Shown in pieces: positions 43,626 to 52,755 of a DNA stretch of 64,000 nucleotides (position 1 is the first letter of the stretch; each line of letters opens with the position of its first letter). Made by a program: the position numbers and the translations under genes. This DNA is from Vibrio japonicus (GTDB lineage: Bacteria > Pseudomonadota > Gammaproteobacteria > Enterobacterales > Vibrionaceae). Under the pieces are notes generated by a model, which was not told the DNA's origin, made no database searches, and saw only the letters and a list, made by a program, of their open reading frames with translations. The DNA lies in contig NZ_CP102097.1 in assembly GCF_024582835.1 (NCBI RefSeq), positions 62,001 to 126,000 on the forward strand. Direction: 5' to 3'.

Positions 43626-44804
43626 ATGAAACGAAAGATAAACCTACCTTTATTCGGTTTAAGTGCGATCGCGGCACTTAGCCCATTACAAGCCAATGCT
43701 CATGGTTGGGTTGAATTCCCAAGCGCACGTCAAAATACCTGTTATCTGGATGGCGGATTTTGGACAGACCAGATCCCGAACCAAGCGTGTAAAGCGGCGC
43801 ACGAAATCTCTGGCGCTTTCCCATTCATTCAACGTAGTGAAATCGCAGCAAACGTGCCAAACTATCGCGATATGGCACACGTTCAAGCCGTTGTGCCTGA
43901 TGGCGAGCTATGTTCTGCTGGCGACGCTGCGAAAAAAGGGTTAAACGTCCCGTCACCGCATTGGCAGCGCACAAACATCACGCTAGATGAAAACAACCAA
44001 ATTGAGTTAGTGTTCTTTGGACACGCTCCACACAACCCATCTTACTGGGAGTTTTACCTCACCAAACCAAGCTATGACCCAACAAAGCCTTTAACTTGGG
44101 ATGATTTAGAGCTCATTGATACGGCAGGTAACATCTTCGTTGACTCTGAAAAACGTTACAGAACCAAGGTGACGTTCCCAGCGGATCGTTCCGGTGACGC
44201 CATTCTATACACCCGCTGGCAGCGCAATGATGTGGTAGGTGAAGGTTTCTATAACTGTAGTGACATTACCCTTTCAGGCTCTGGCACAACAACACCGACC
44301 GAACCAGTAACACCAACTGAGCCAGGCAATAACCTCTCTGCACTTGGCTACTTTGTACAGCAAGGATTCGGGCCTGTCGCCTCTGGTGATACCATTCGCT
44401 TCCGTACCTTTGATGCCACAGGTTCAGAGATTGTTGATTTGTCTCTGCCAATCACCGCAACCAACACCACAACTTGGGCTGCGGAAATCGCAGATATGTT
44501 TAACTCTCAACAAACTGGCGATTGGTACGTGGGTTTCTGGCATCAAGAGATGGATCACTACATGTTCGATGCCAAAAACATTTACTCTAACCAAGTGTTA
44601 GCGCCAAATGAGTCGTTCAGTTACGCGTTATCACACATCAAAGCCGAAATACCAAAACCAACAGAACCAACCAACCTTTGGGATAAGGGTTCTGTCTACA
44701 ACAAGGGCGATACTGTGACGCACAATGGTCAAGAATGGACAGCTCAGTGGTGGACACGAGGCGAAGAACCACGTACCGCGGGTCAATGGGGAGTTTGGCG
44801 CTAA
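43626..44804 (+). CDS. Secreted chitin-active lytic polysaccharide monooxygenase (AA10) with C-terminal chitin-binding module
   Basis: A 392-residue secreted protein. The signal peptide ends QANA, leaving His26 as the mature N-terminus; His26 and His136 (HAPHNPSYWEFYLTKP) make the copper histidine brace. The AA10 domain spans about 26-215. A TTTPTEPVTPTEPG linker, a middle beta domain (about 235-335), a second PKPTEPT linker and a CBM5/12-type module (about 346-392, WDKGSVYNKGDTVTHNGQEW) follow. It cleaves chitin oxidatively. It differs from V. cholerae GbpA in the catalytic domain and looks like the spindolin-related LPMO type. AAGGA lies 6 bases before the ATG inside a palindromic leader. 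A terminator follows. Confidence 0.92.
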   Translation: MKRKINLPLFGLSAIAALSPLQANAHGWVEFPSARQNTCYLDGGFWTDQIPNQACKAAHEISGAFPFIQRSEIAANVPNYRDMAHVQAVVPDGELCSAGDAAKKGLNVPSPHWQRTNITLDENNQIELVFFGHAPHNPSYWEFYLTKPSYDPTKPLTWDDLELIDTAGNIFVDSEKRYRTKVTFPADRSGDAILYTRWQRNDVVGEGFYNCSDITLSGSGTTTPTEPVTPTEPGNNLSALGYFVQQGFGPVASGDTIRFRTFDATGSEIVDLSLPITATNTTTWAAEIADMFNSQQTGDWYVGFWHQEMDHYMFDAKNIYSNQVLAPNESFSYALSHIKAEIPKPTEPTNLWDKGSVYNKGDTVTHNGQEWTAQWWTRGEEPRTAGQWGVWR

Positions 44805-45350
44805 TATTTAGTCACTTAGTTTAGCGACTCAACCACTTGATTACACCGACTTAAGCCCTTCTAACTCAATAGAAGGGCTTCTTCTTTTAATTTGACCATT
44901 CAAATATACGTTCGACTAACACAAACAAAGATGAACCTGTTAAAAAATGAGCAATCAAACATTAACCACAATTTAATCCAATATAAGAAACCAAATTAAT
45001 ATCGTTAAATTATATACCTGAATTAACTGAATTTAATTACCCCTAAAATATTTAAACGTTGTTTAATTTAATAATTGTTAATAATTTAATTTCAGACACT
45101 TGGTTTTATTGATCAGTCAGATCATATAAAATTCAGCTCCAACACTAAAAACTTAAATGGAATTTAATTAAAAACAATAAAAATCAATTAATTACAAAGA
45201 ACAAAAACACAGACATCATAACGCCAACTCACTATTAATCCATGAGATGCATATCTCTTAACTCTATAATTAGAATGGATTTCATCTAGGTGAATAACGA
45301 ATGTGCGTTATATAAAAACATTCGAAAAACAAGAAAATTAATAATTTAAA
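44805..45350. other. Long AT-rich spacer
   Basis: This 546-base gap holds the LPMO terminator (44853-44880) and then about 450 bases of very AT-rich sequence. I see no credible frame, RNA gene or long repeat in it. The composition is clearly richer in A+T than the neighbouring genes and would suit H-NS binding. Confidence 0.6.
44853..44887 (+). terminator. Intrinsic terminator after the LPMO gene
   Basis: AAGCCCTTCTA and TAGAAGGGCTT form a perfect 11-bp stem with a 6-base loop, followed by CTTCTTTT. Confidence 0.88.
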
Positions 45351-45992
45351 ATGAAAACAATCATTGCACTGGTACTTTCGGCGTCGGTGATCTTTGCCGT
45401 GCCATCTTATTCTAAAGACTCAATTACAAAGCAGGAAGGATTAGTTACATTTCAACTTGTTGAAAACACGTATAAAGATGCAAAACTTGATGGTGTTGTG
45501 GATTACCAATTATTCAACCGAGCGTATATTGCTTATAAGAATACACCCGGAAAGAAAAAACCATTATTAACCATCATAGACTACAGTAAGCCCTCGACAG
45601 AAAAACGTTTTTATGTCGTAGACTTAAATAAGAAGAAGTTAGTTTTCAATACTTACGTTGCGCACGGTGTAAATAGTGGCCAAAAAGTAGCGACACAGTT
45701 TTCGAACATCATCAACTCTCGTAAGACATCGCTTGGGACATTTTTGACGGATTCTACCTACTACGGTTCGAACGGCTATTCCCTTCGATTAGACGGCCTA
45801 ACCGCAGGTGTTAATGATAAGGCAAGACAGCGCTACATCGTTATTCATGGTGCCAACTATGCGAATGAGTCATTCATACGAAAACACGGATATCTTGGCC
45901 GAAGCTGGGGATGCCCTGCACTACCGAAAACCTTGTCTCGTAAGATCATTGATACCATCAAAGGTGGCAGCGTAATCTATGCAAGTGCATAG
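45351..45992 (+). CDS. Murein L,D-transpeptidase catalytic-domain family protein (YkuD_2)
   Basis: A 213-residue exported protein with a signal peptide (about 1-21). The C-terminal domain has the YkuD_2 catalytic signature: His166 (IVIHGANY) and Cys188 in LGRSWGCPALP. Such proteins cross-link or modify peptidoglycan through L,D-bonds, or are related peptidoglycan hydrolases. The N-terminal part (KLDGVVDYQLFNRAY) is typical of the family. It follows a long AT-rich spacer and has its own promoter by position; a strong bidirectional terminator follows. Confidence 0.87.
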   Translation: MKTIIALVLSASVIFAVPSYSKDSITKQEGLVTFQLVENTYKDAKLDGVVDYQLFNRAYIAYKNTPGKKKPLLTIIDYSKPSTEKRFYVVDLNKKKLVFNTYVAHGVNSGQKVATQFSNIINSRKTSLGTFLTDSTYYGSNGYSLRLDGLTAGVNDKARQRYIVIHGANYANESFIRKHGYLGRSWGCPALPKTLSRKIIDTIKGGSVIYASA

Positions 45993-46031
45993 CTCGCACT
46001 TACCGCTCATTTGTAGATACTTCCATGATAA

Positions 46032-46068
46032 AAAAACGGCCGATAATCACTATCAGCCGTTTTTTTTA
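46032..46068. terminator. Bidirectional terminator between the YkuD_2 and YdeP-type genes
   Basis: ACGGC-GATA pairs with TATC-GCCGT (one mismatch), flanked by six A's on the left and eight T's on the right, so it suits both converging transcripts. Confidence 0.88.
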
Positions 46069-46085
46069 TTTGTTTACTTACTCAT

Positions 46086-48410
46086 TTATTCACTCGTTAC
46101 AAGCGAGATTTCATCCGATGTTGATTTTTCCAACTTGATCGCGATGAACTTCGATGTTGGTGTAAACGTTCTGTCCCCGTAGCTATCGAGTGGCACAAGA
46201 GGGTTAGTTTCTGGATAATAAGCGGCGGCTTGACCAGCTGGCACGTCATACGCAACCAGCGTAAAACCGCTTACTTTACGTTCGATACCGTCTTCCCACA
46301 TTGACACCATGTCGACTTTGTCTCCCGGTTCAAATCCGAGCTTTCTAATATCGGCTTCGTTGATGAACAGCACCTCTCTCATGCCAAACACCCCACGATA
46401 ACGGTCGTTTAAGCCGTACAGCGTAGTATTGTACTGGTCATGTGAGCGCATCGTCTGAAGTATGAGATCCGGCTTTTCGCCCTTTTCCAAAATCGCTTCG
46501 CTAATCAGCTGCTTAGGCAACGGACTTGCACCGAACTGAGCTTTACCACTTGGTGTGTTCCATGTACGCTGCGCGGCTGGGTTAACCAGATGGAATCCGC
46601 CCGGATTTTTCAGCTTTTCATTGAAATTAGTAAACCCTGGGATGGTGTCTGCAATCAAATCACGAATACGATCATAATCTTCAATCGCCCAATTCCAATC
46701 TATTGGATGCGTACCAAGCGTAGCATTCGCTATACCCGCGATAATCGCAGGCTCTGAACGCAGAGACTCCGAGCGTGGCTTAAGTTGACCATATGAAATG
46801 TGCACCATGCTAAAGGTGTCTTCTACCGTCACCCCTTGCGGGCCATTTGCCTGAGTATCGACCTCTGTGCGCCCCAAACACGGAAGTATCAACGCATCTT
46901 TACCAGTCACTAAATGCGAGCGGTTCAGCTTAGTAGAAATGTGCACGGTTAAATCACAATTTTTCATCGCCTTGTGCGTGCGTTCTGTGTCTGGCGTTGC
47001 TTGAGCAAAATTACCGCCTAAGCCGATAAAGACCTTGGACTGAAGCTCTTCCATTGCTTTAATCGCTTGCACAGTGTTATGACCAACACCTCTTGGAACC
47101 TCGAAGTTAAAGCGACGTTCAATGCTATCCAACAACATATCTGATGGCTTTTCATCGATCCCCATCGTGCGGTCGCCCTGAACGTTGCTGTGTCCACGTA
47201 CAGGTGACAGTCCCGCGCCTGGCTTTCCGACGTTACCTCGTAACATCTGCACATTGGCGACTTCTTTTATTGTCGGTACTGAGTGGCGGTGCTGTGTCAG
47301 TCCCATAGCCCAACAGGTGATTACTCTTTCCGCACGTCGATACATACTTGCGACCATTTCGATCTCACTGAGTTCTAAGCCAGATTGCTCAGTGATATGC
47401 TCCCATGTCGTCGCATCGACTTCCGCAAGATATTCATCAACACCAGTTGTATGCTCGCTCAAGAACTCGCGATCAAATACTGCCTTTCCATTGGTCGCGA
47501 TCGCTTCACGCTCCCACTGAAGTAGGAACTTGGCGATCCCCCTAAATACTGCCATATCCCCCCCCAGAGATGGGCGTATATAGGCGGTGTTAGTCGGGGC
47601 AGAACCGTTACTCAGCATTTCAACCGGCAATTGCGGATTCTGAAAGCGCTCCAATCCACGTTCTTTTAGAGGGTTAATGCAGATAACCTGCGCGCCACGT
47701 TTTACCGCTTCACGAAGAGGCTCAAGCATGCGCGGATGGTTTGTTCCCGGATTTTGGCCAATAACAAAAATGGCGTCTGCTTTCTCGAAATCATCGAAAA
47801 TGACCGTGCCTTTACCTACTCCGATGGTATCTTTCATGCCAATTGCGCTCGCTTCATGGCACATATTTGAACAATCAGGGAAGTTGTTTGTACCAAATGC
47901 GCGCACAAATAACTGGTACAAAAATGCAGCTTCGTTACTCGCACGGCCAGAGGTGTAGAACTCAGCTTGGTGAGGAGATTCAAGTTGGTTAAGGTGCAGT
48001 GCAATTAACTCAAAAGCATCCTCCCAATTGATGGGAACATAGTGATCGGTTTTAGCATCGTACCTCATTGGATGAGTGATGCGGCCCTGATACTCCAGCC
48101 AATAATCCGTCTGCTTCAACATAGAAGTGACACTGTGATGAGAAAAGAACTCAGGATCGACGAGTCGTTTAGTCGCTTCCCAGTTGACCGCTTTAGCGCC
48201 ATTTTCACAGAAGTTAACTTTTCCGCTTTCAGGCGATTCTCCCCACGCACAGCCGGGGCAATCAAAGCCACCGTTTTGGTTGGTTTTCAGCATGGTACGA
48301 ATGTTCTTAACGGCATTCTCGCTACCCCACCAGCTTTTAGTGACCGCTTTTAATGCTCCCCAACCACCCGCAGGACCTTTATATGCTTTTATTTGTTCTT
48401 TTTGGCTCAC
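46086..48410 (-). CDS. FdhA/YdeP-family molybdopterin oxidoreductase (formate dehydrogenase alpha-like)
   Basis: A 774-residue molybdopterin enzyme of the formate dehydrogenase alpha-like family typified by E. coli YdeP. The N-terminus has three cysteines (Cys51, Cys54, Cys68 in FDCPGCAWGE and FCENGAKA) for an iron-sulfur cluster. FPDCSNMCHEAS lies at the expected metal-site region, and the bis-MGD segments include RGHSNVQGDRTMG and MRSHDQYNTTLYG. The real electron donor is not known; YdeP has been linked to acid tolerance. I start it at GTG 48410, which has AGGAG 7 bases upstream. An FNR-type site lies 163 bases upstream, and fdhD, the sulfurase needed by such enzymes, is next door. Confidence 0.85.
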   Translation of the reverse strand: MSQKEQIKAYKGPAGGWGALKAVTKSWWGSENAVKNIRTMLKTNQNGGFDCPGCAWGESPESGKVNFCENGAKAVNWEATKRLVDPEFFSHHSVTSMLKQTDYWLEYQGRITHPMRYDAKTDHYVPINWEDAFELIALHLNQLESPHQAEFYTSGRASNEAAFLYQLFVRAFGTNNFPDCSNMCHEASAIGMKDTIGVGKGTVIFDDFEKADAIFVIGQNPGTNHPRMLEPLREAVKRGAQVICINPLKERGLERFQNPQLPVEMLSNGSAPTNTAYIRPSLGGDMAVFRGIAKFLLQWEREAIATNGKAVFDREFLSEHTTGVDEYLAEVDATTWEHITEQSGLELSEIEMVASMYRRAERVITCWAMGLTQHRHSVPTIKEVANVQMLRGNVGKPGAGLSPVRGHSNVQGDRTMGIDEKPSDMLLDSIERRFNFEVPRGVGHNTVQAIKAMEELQSKVFIGLGGNFAQATPDTERTHKAMKNCDLTVHISTKLNRSHLVTGKDALILPCLGRTEVDTQANGPQGVTVEDTFSMVHISYGQLKPRSESLRSEPAIIAGIANATLGTHPIDWNWAIEDYDRIRDLIADTIPGFTNFNEKLKNPGGFHLVNPAAQRTWNTPSGKAQFGASPLPKQLISEAILEKGEKPDLILQTMRSHDQYNTTLYGLNDRYRGVFGMREVLFINEADIRKLGFEPGDKVDMVSMWEDGIERKVSGFTLVAYDVPAGQAAAYYPETNPLVPLDSYGDRTFTPTSKFIAIKLEKSTSDEISLVTSE

Positions 48411-48572
48411 GACTTTACTCCTCAAGAATAGGAACGTCAGAAGACAGGCTGACCCGAGGCAACAAGCGCGTTATAAAGATAATGCGTAAGTAATGAAAGG
48501 GCGTTAACGCAGTGGAAACTGATACCTGCCGACTATTTATAGATTTTGATTTGCATCCAGCGATGTCTCGCT

Positions 48573-48586
48573 TTGATCTAAATCAA
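48573..48586 (-). promoter_or_regulatory. FNR-type site upstream of the YdeP-type oxidoreductase
   Basis: TTGATCTAAATCAA fits TTGAT-N4-ATCAA exactly. It suggests anaerobic control of the oxidoreductase gene. Confidence 0.75.
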
Positions 48587-48839
48587 AGATTATGCCGTTA
48601 TCAAATATGAGTCCAATTGATATCCCTGACCGCATGATAGACAAAATCTATCACTCGCTGATTTATTTGATGGGCATCACATTTACAATCAATTTTATTG
48701 ATGGCACTTCTCAATCATACGCCCACTGGCCAGTCCAACTTAAAGAGAATGCCCGTAGCGACAGGTTAAATCGTAATAGATTACATCTATCACACTATAG
48801 ATACTTTAGATTTGACCCCTACCTTCATCAGGAATAACC

Positions 48840-48853
48840 TTGATTTAGATCAA
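48840..48853 (+). promoter_or_regulatory. FNR-type site upstream of the LysR-fdhD genes
   Basis: TTGATTTAGATCAA fits TTGAT-N4-ATCAA exactly, 116 bases from the LysR start. It suggests oxygen control of the regulator and fdhD. Confidence 0.75.
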
Positions 48854-48968
48854 TTTTAAGTGCTGTTTTGCCATGACTTGGATGTTTTGAATCCAATGAT
48901 CAACTAAAAAAGCGGAGCACTTTACTTATGCGTGCACGAGCGTCGACAAAAAGGTGAAACCTCTCCCT

Positions 48969-49853
48969 ATGGATATTAAACAGCTCAAATATTTGATTGC
49001 ATTAGAACAGACCAAACACTTTGGCCAAGCAGCGGCATTATGCCATATCACCCAGCCTACGCTCTCTATGAGAATACGCAGCTTGGAAGAAGAACTCGAC
49101 CTTGAATTAATACAAAGAAGTCAAAGATTTGAAGGATTTACAGAAGCCGGCGAAAGAATATTGGCTTGGGCGAAAACGGTATTAGCCGCTCACGATGGGT
49201 TACAGGCGGAAGCAGCCAATTGTCGAGGGCAGCTTGTCGGTTCTTTAAGGCTTGGTATGGTACCGCTAGCAAGCCAAAACCCTATGCAATTGCTAAAACC
49301 CCTTGCTGAGCGTTTCCCGGAGTTACGGTTTCAAGTACTTTCGATGACATCTGAACAGATCATAGACCAGCTCAATCGTAATCAGCTGGATTTAGGCATG
49401 TGCTACGTTGACCAAGTCAACACCGCCTATTTCGACGTGATAGAGCTCAACGCCACCAAACTTGGCGTGTTGTTCGATGAACGACATTTTGATTTTGCAG
49501 AGTCAGAAATTATGTGGGAGTCACTCAACACGATACCGCTTGGACTCTTATCAAAAGGCATGCATTACCGCCACTCCATTGACCTCAGTTTTGTCAGTAA
49601 AGGACTGGTTCCACAAACCGTCATTGAGAGCAACTCGACGTTCCATTTAATTCAAGCGGTAACGAGTGGGTTATGCTGCGCGATTATGCCACTCAACTGT
49701 GGTCTTGAGGAATTAAACGACACGCTCCGTATTGTTCCGATTGAAGAAGCCGTTGTTCACGCGCCTTTGGGGTTACTAAAACGAAAACAAGAACCGTTTT
49801 CTGCCCTGACAGACCAATGCTTCTTAGAAGCTAAAAACATATTTAATCAATAA
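48969..49853 (+). CDS. LysR-family transcriptional regulator
   Basis: A 294-residue LysR protein. The N-terminal helix-turn-helix (MDIKQLKYLIALEQTKHFGQ and CHITQPTLSMRIRSLEEEL) and a full periplasmic-binding-like effector domain (about 90-290) are present. It is divergent from the YdeP-type oxidoreductase and lies 48 bases upstream of fdhD, so it probably controls this locus; the inducer is unknown. I start it at ATG 48969. A GTG at 48954 would add five residues, with AAGGTG in the overlap. Confidence 0.88.
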   Translation: MDIKQLKYLIALEQTKHFGQAAALCHITQPTLSMRIRSLEEELDLELIQRSQRFEGFTEAGERILAWAKTVLAAHDGLQAEAANCRGQLVGSLRLGMVPLASQNPMQLLKPLAERFPELRFQVLSMTSEQIIDQLNRNQLDLGMCYVDQVNTAYFDVIELNATKLGVLFDERHFDFAESEIMWESLNTIPLGLLSKGMHYRHSIDLSFVSKGLVPQTVIESNSTFHLIQAVTSGLCCAIMPLNCGLEELNDTLRIVPIEEAVVHAPLGLLKRKQEPFSALTDQCFLEAKNIFNQ

Positions 49854-49901
49854 TACGCGCTAGCGAGTAATCATGCCCTGTAAGGCTTGTGAGGTGAATT
49901 C

Positions 49902-50732
49902 ATGAGATGTACAACTCAACCCTATATTGAACCAGAAAACTTCAATCAAGAACCACCTCAGCCAAGTGAGTATAACTATCGCGAATTAACCGATGGGCAA
50001 CCTTTGCACTGCACACCGCTTGCCAGTGAATCGCCACTCGCCATTAGTTACAATGGTATTAGTCAAGCCGTGATGATGGTCACTCCGGGTCATTTAGAAG
50101 ACTTTGTGAAAGGGTTTAGCTTAAGTACCGGTATTGTCCATGATTTTAAAGAGATCAAAGGCATCGAAATTGGCGGTAACAGCGAATCCCACTATGCTGA
50201 CGTTGAAATTAACAATCGTGCATTTTGGGCACTAAAAACCCAGCGACGAAATCTGGCGGGAACCACAGGCTGTGGTATTTGTGGCGTTGAAGCTCTGGAG
50301 CAAGCGCTGCCCGATCTAGAGCCGCTGACTCCAACACTTCCTCCTCGCGTGTTCGTATTTGAAGGGCTAAGGGAAAAAATAGCCGAGCAACAAGAGGCTG
50401 CAAAAGAGTCGGGCGCACTGCACGCGGCTCTATTTGCCAACCTACAAGGGGATATTGTGGCGTGCCGTGAAGACATAGGACGACACAACGCGTTAGATAA
50501 ACTTATTGGGGCATTGGCGAATAACCACATTGCTCCTGAAAGTGGATTTGCGATCATGACCAGCCGTTGTAGCTTAGAACTCATTCACAAAGCTGTGCGT
50601 GCTCGCATTCCCACTTTAGTCTGCTTATCCGCTCCAACCGCGTTGACCGTTGAATGGGCGAGAAAGAACCACTTAAACCTTATCCATCTACCCAAAAATG
50701 GGGCACCGAGACTGTACAGCCCTGCCCCTTAA
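49902..50732 (+). CDS. fdhD: Formate dehydrogenase accessory sulfurtransferase FdhD
   Basis: A 276-residue FdhD. Cys124-Gly-Ile-Cys127 (TTGCGICGVE) is the sulfur-carrying pair. The C-terminal GRHNALDKLIG and TSRCSLELIHKAVRA segments are typical. It passes sulfur from IscS-type desulfurases to the molybdenum cofactor of formate dehydrogenases. GAGGTG precedes the ATG. It follows the LysR gene by 48 bases and is close to a YdeP-type enzyme that may be its client. It is convergent with the MFS gene, 5 bases away. Confidence 0.94.
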   Translation: MRCTTQPYIEPENFNQEPPQPSEYNYRELTDGQPLHCTPLASESPLAISYNGISQAVMMVTPGHLEDFVKGFSLSTGIVHDFKEIKGIEIGGNSESHYADVEINNRAFWALKTQRRNLAGTTGCGICGVEALEQALPDLEPLTPTLPPRVFVFEGLREKIAEQQEAAKESGALHAALFANLQGDIVACREDIGRHNALDKLIGALANNHIAPESGFAIMTSRCSLELIHKAVRARIPTLVCLSAPTALTVEWARKNHLNLIHLPKNGAPRLYSPAP

Positions 50733-50737
50733 TCGGT

Positions 50738-51907
50738 TTAAGCCGTCAGTTTTTGAGCTTTGTAGGTATTCAGACCAAATAGCAATATGACGGCGATAAC
50801 AAATGGAAGCACGTAGATATTCATTGATTCCCATCCGATTGTAGACTCTAACCAGCCTGACAAAAGCGCGGTAATGGTCACACAACTGAATACAAAGAAC
50901 TCATTAAAAGCCTGAGCTTTCGATTTGTTATGTGCTTCATAGGATTGACTAAACAAGCCTGTTGCGGCAATGAACATAAAGTTCCAGCCTACACCAAGTA
51001 GGATAAGTGCGGTTGAAAAGTGCCAAATAGACTGGCCATGTATGTTCACCAGCACACACAACACAAATAACACGCCACCAAGCAAAATCATTTGCCTTGC
51101 TCCGAATCGCTCAATCAACTTACCGGTAAAGAAAGCAGGAACAAACATGCCTAGCACATGCCATTCAATGACACCCGCCGCTTTATGAAAGTCAAAACCA
51201 CACCCTATCATTGCCAATGGTGTTGCAGTCATCAGAATGTTCATGACCGCATAAGAAACCATTGCCGCAAACACGGCCATCATAAAATTCGGAGCAGAAA
51301 CAATGTCTCTTAGCGAGTCCGCTTTGGGCGCATCTTGGTGGTGAACTACGTCTGGGAAGCGAATGGTCTGGAGAAGGAGCAATGCGCAGATATTTAAGAC
51401 GATAAGCGCCATAAATGCACCGACATAAAGACCGTCTGGAGACCATTGCTGAGAATAGATGGCCAAATTCGGTCCAAGCATCGCCGCGAGTACGCCTCCT
51501 GCCATGGAAATAGAAATCGCACGGTGTCTTGCATCCTCATCGCACACCTCAATCGCAGCAAAACGGTAAAGCGTACCAAAACCAATGCCAACACCAAGTA
51601 GCAAAGTACCCAAACAAAACAAGAAAAAGGCTTCGGTCGCTAACGCATAAGTCGCAATACTGGCCCCGGTGATACCAACAATGTTGCCAATGCTAAACCC
51701 TTTTCTTCGCCCTAATCTTCCCATAATAAGGGACGCCGGAATAGTTGCTGCCATCAAACCAAGAAACTGCACCGCAACTGGCAAGGTAATCATGCTTTCG
51801 CTCGGTGCGAGCGTTTTCCCCACTAAACCAATCACTGATATTAGAAGGATGTTCCCTGTCATCAATAATGCTTGGCAAATAGAGAGCAACCAGACGTTTC
51901 GATTCAT
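50738..51907 (-). CDS. MFS transporter
   Basis: A 389-residue major facilitator with about 12 membrane helices. The loop 2-3 motif appears as LIMGRLGRRKGFSIG. The substrate is unknown. Its ATG overlaps the stop codon of the upstream racemase gene (ATGA), so the two are translationally coupled. This makes an amino acid or an amino-acid-like compound a reasonable guess for the cargo. It is convergent with fdhD. Confidence 0.85.
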   Translation of the reverse strand: MNRNVWLLSICQALLMTGNILLISVIGLVGKTLAPSESMITLPVAVQFLGLMAATIPASLIMGRLGRRKGFSIGNIVGITGASIATYALATEAFFLFCLGTLLLGVGIGFGTLYRFAAIEVCDEDARHRAISISMAGGVLAAMLGPNLAIYSQQWSPDGLYVGAFMALIVLNICALLLLQTIRFPDVVHHQDAPKADSLRDIVSAPNFMMAVFAAMVSYAVMNILMTATPLAMIGCGFDFHKAAGVIEWHVLGMFVPAFFTGKLIERFGARQMILLGGVLFVLCVLVNIHGQSIWHFSTALILLGVGWNFMFIAATGLFSQSYEAHNKSKAQAFNEFFVFSCVTITALLSGWLESTIGWESMNIYVLPFVIAVILLFGLNTYKAQKLTA

Positions 51908-52596
51908 TTCAACGCCTCGCGGATAGCCGCTTCCACATGCAACTGAGCGGTATCAAATAGTGCGACGTCCGTATCTTCCTGTTGAATGAGCATTCCGATC
52001 TCTGTACAACCTAGAATTACCCCTTGAGCGCCATTCTCCACAAGATCGTCGATGATGGCTCTGTAGTCTTGCTTTGAAGTTTGGTTGATCTTACCCAAAC
52101 AGAGTTCATCATAGATAACATCGTGAACCAAGCGTCGCTGAACACCATTTGGCACAATGACTTCAATACCAAATTTATCGGTTAAACGCTGTTTGTAAAA
52201 CGCTTGCTCCATTGTAAAGGCCGTTCCCAGTAAGCCAATCTTAGAAATCCCCTGCTCAACTAATTTTTGGCCAGTTGCGTCTACGATATGAATCAGAGGA
52301 ATGTTGACGGCTTCTTCGACCTGATCCGCGACAATATGCATGGTGTTCGCCGCAATGAGTAACAAATCTGCACCCGCTTTTTCAAGCGATTTGGCGGCAT
52401 CACACAAAATGGTGGCTGCTTCGTCCCATCTTCCTAACCGTTGCAGCACTTCGATTTCCGCAAAGTCTATGCTATTGATGATCACCTTAGCTGAGTGAAA
52501 ACCGCCTTCTATATGCTTAACCGCCTTATTTAGTTCTTGGTAATAGGTAACCGTCGATTCCCAACTCATACCACCGATGATTCCGATCGTTTTCAT
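51904..52596 (-). CDS. Aspartate/glutamate racemase family protein (YgeA-like)
   Basis: A 230-residue PLP-independent amino-acid racemase. The N-terminus is TIGIIGGMSWESTVTYYQ. Of the two catalytic positions, the second is Cys197 (ILGCTEIGML) and the first is Thr85 (AANTMHIV) rather than Cys. The same Thr/Cys arrangement occurs in E. coli YgeA, which has broad or glutamate-directed racemase activity. It should interconvert L- and D-amino acids, perhaps for cell-wall or signalling D-amino acids. It is coupled to the downstream MFS transporter. Confidence 0.87.
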   Translation of the reverse strand: MKTIGIIGGMSWESTVTYYQELNKAVKHIEGGFHSAKVIINSIDFAEIEVLQRLGRWDEAATILCDAAKSLEKAGADLLLIAANTMHIVADQVEEAVNIPLIHIVDATGQKLVEQGISKIGLLGTAFTMEQAFYKQRLTDKFGIEVIVPNGVQRRLVHDVIYDELCLGKINQTSKQDYRAIIDDLVENGAQGVILGCTEIGMLIQQEDTDVALFDTAQLHVEAAIREALK

Positions 52597-52709
52597 ACCA
52601 TGTCCTTACTCATCCATAACTGATTATCAATTAAGCAAATCTAGATGTAATTTGCAAACGCTACTCATTATCTAACTTGTCAGTATTTCGCCTTCCAAAA
52701 ACAAAAAAA

Positions 52710-52727
52710 GCCCCAAAAAATTGGGGC
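52710..52727 (-). terminator. Terminator of the pha operon
   Basis: On the minus strand GCCCCAA pairs with TTGGGGC around AAAA/TTTT and is followed by seven T's. It lies 29 bases beyond the phaC stop. Confidence 0.85.
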
Positions 52728-52755
52728 AATATTTCCTAGGGAGGAAGAAGACCGT

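Larger units (their letters stand above)
48411..48968. other. Divergent regulatory region between the YdeP-type gene and the LysR gene
   Basis: A 558-base region with two perfect FNR-type sites, 48573-48586 and 48840-48853. A frame at 48592-48837 exists but has no ribosome site and no recognisable protein features, so I leave it uncalled. Confidence 0.6.

Noticed and set aside
48592..48837. 81-codon plus-strand frame between the YdeP-type and LysR genes
   Set aside because: No Shine-Dalgarno sequence, no recognisable domain, and it sits among regulatory sites in a divergent promoter region.
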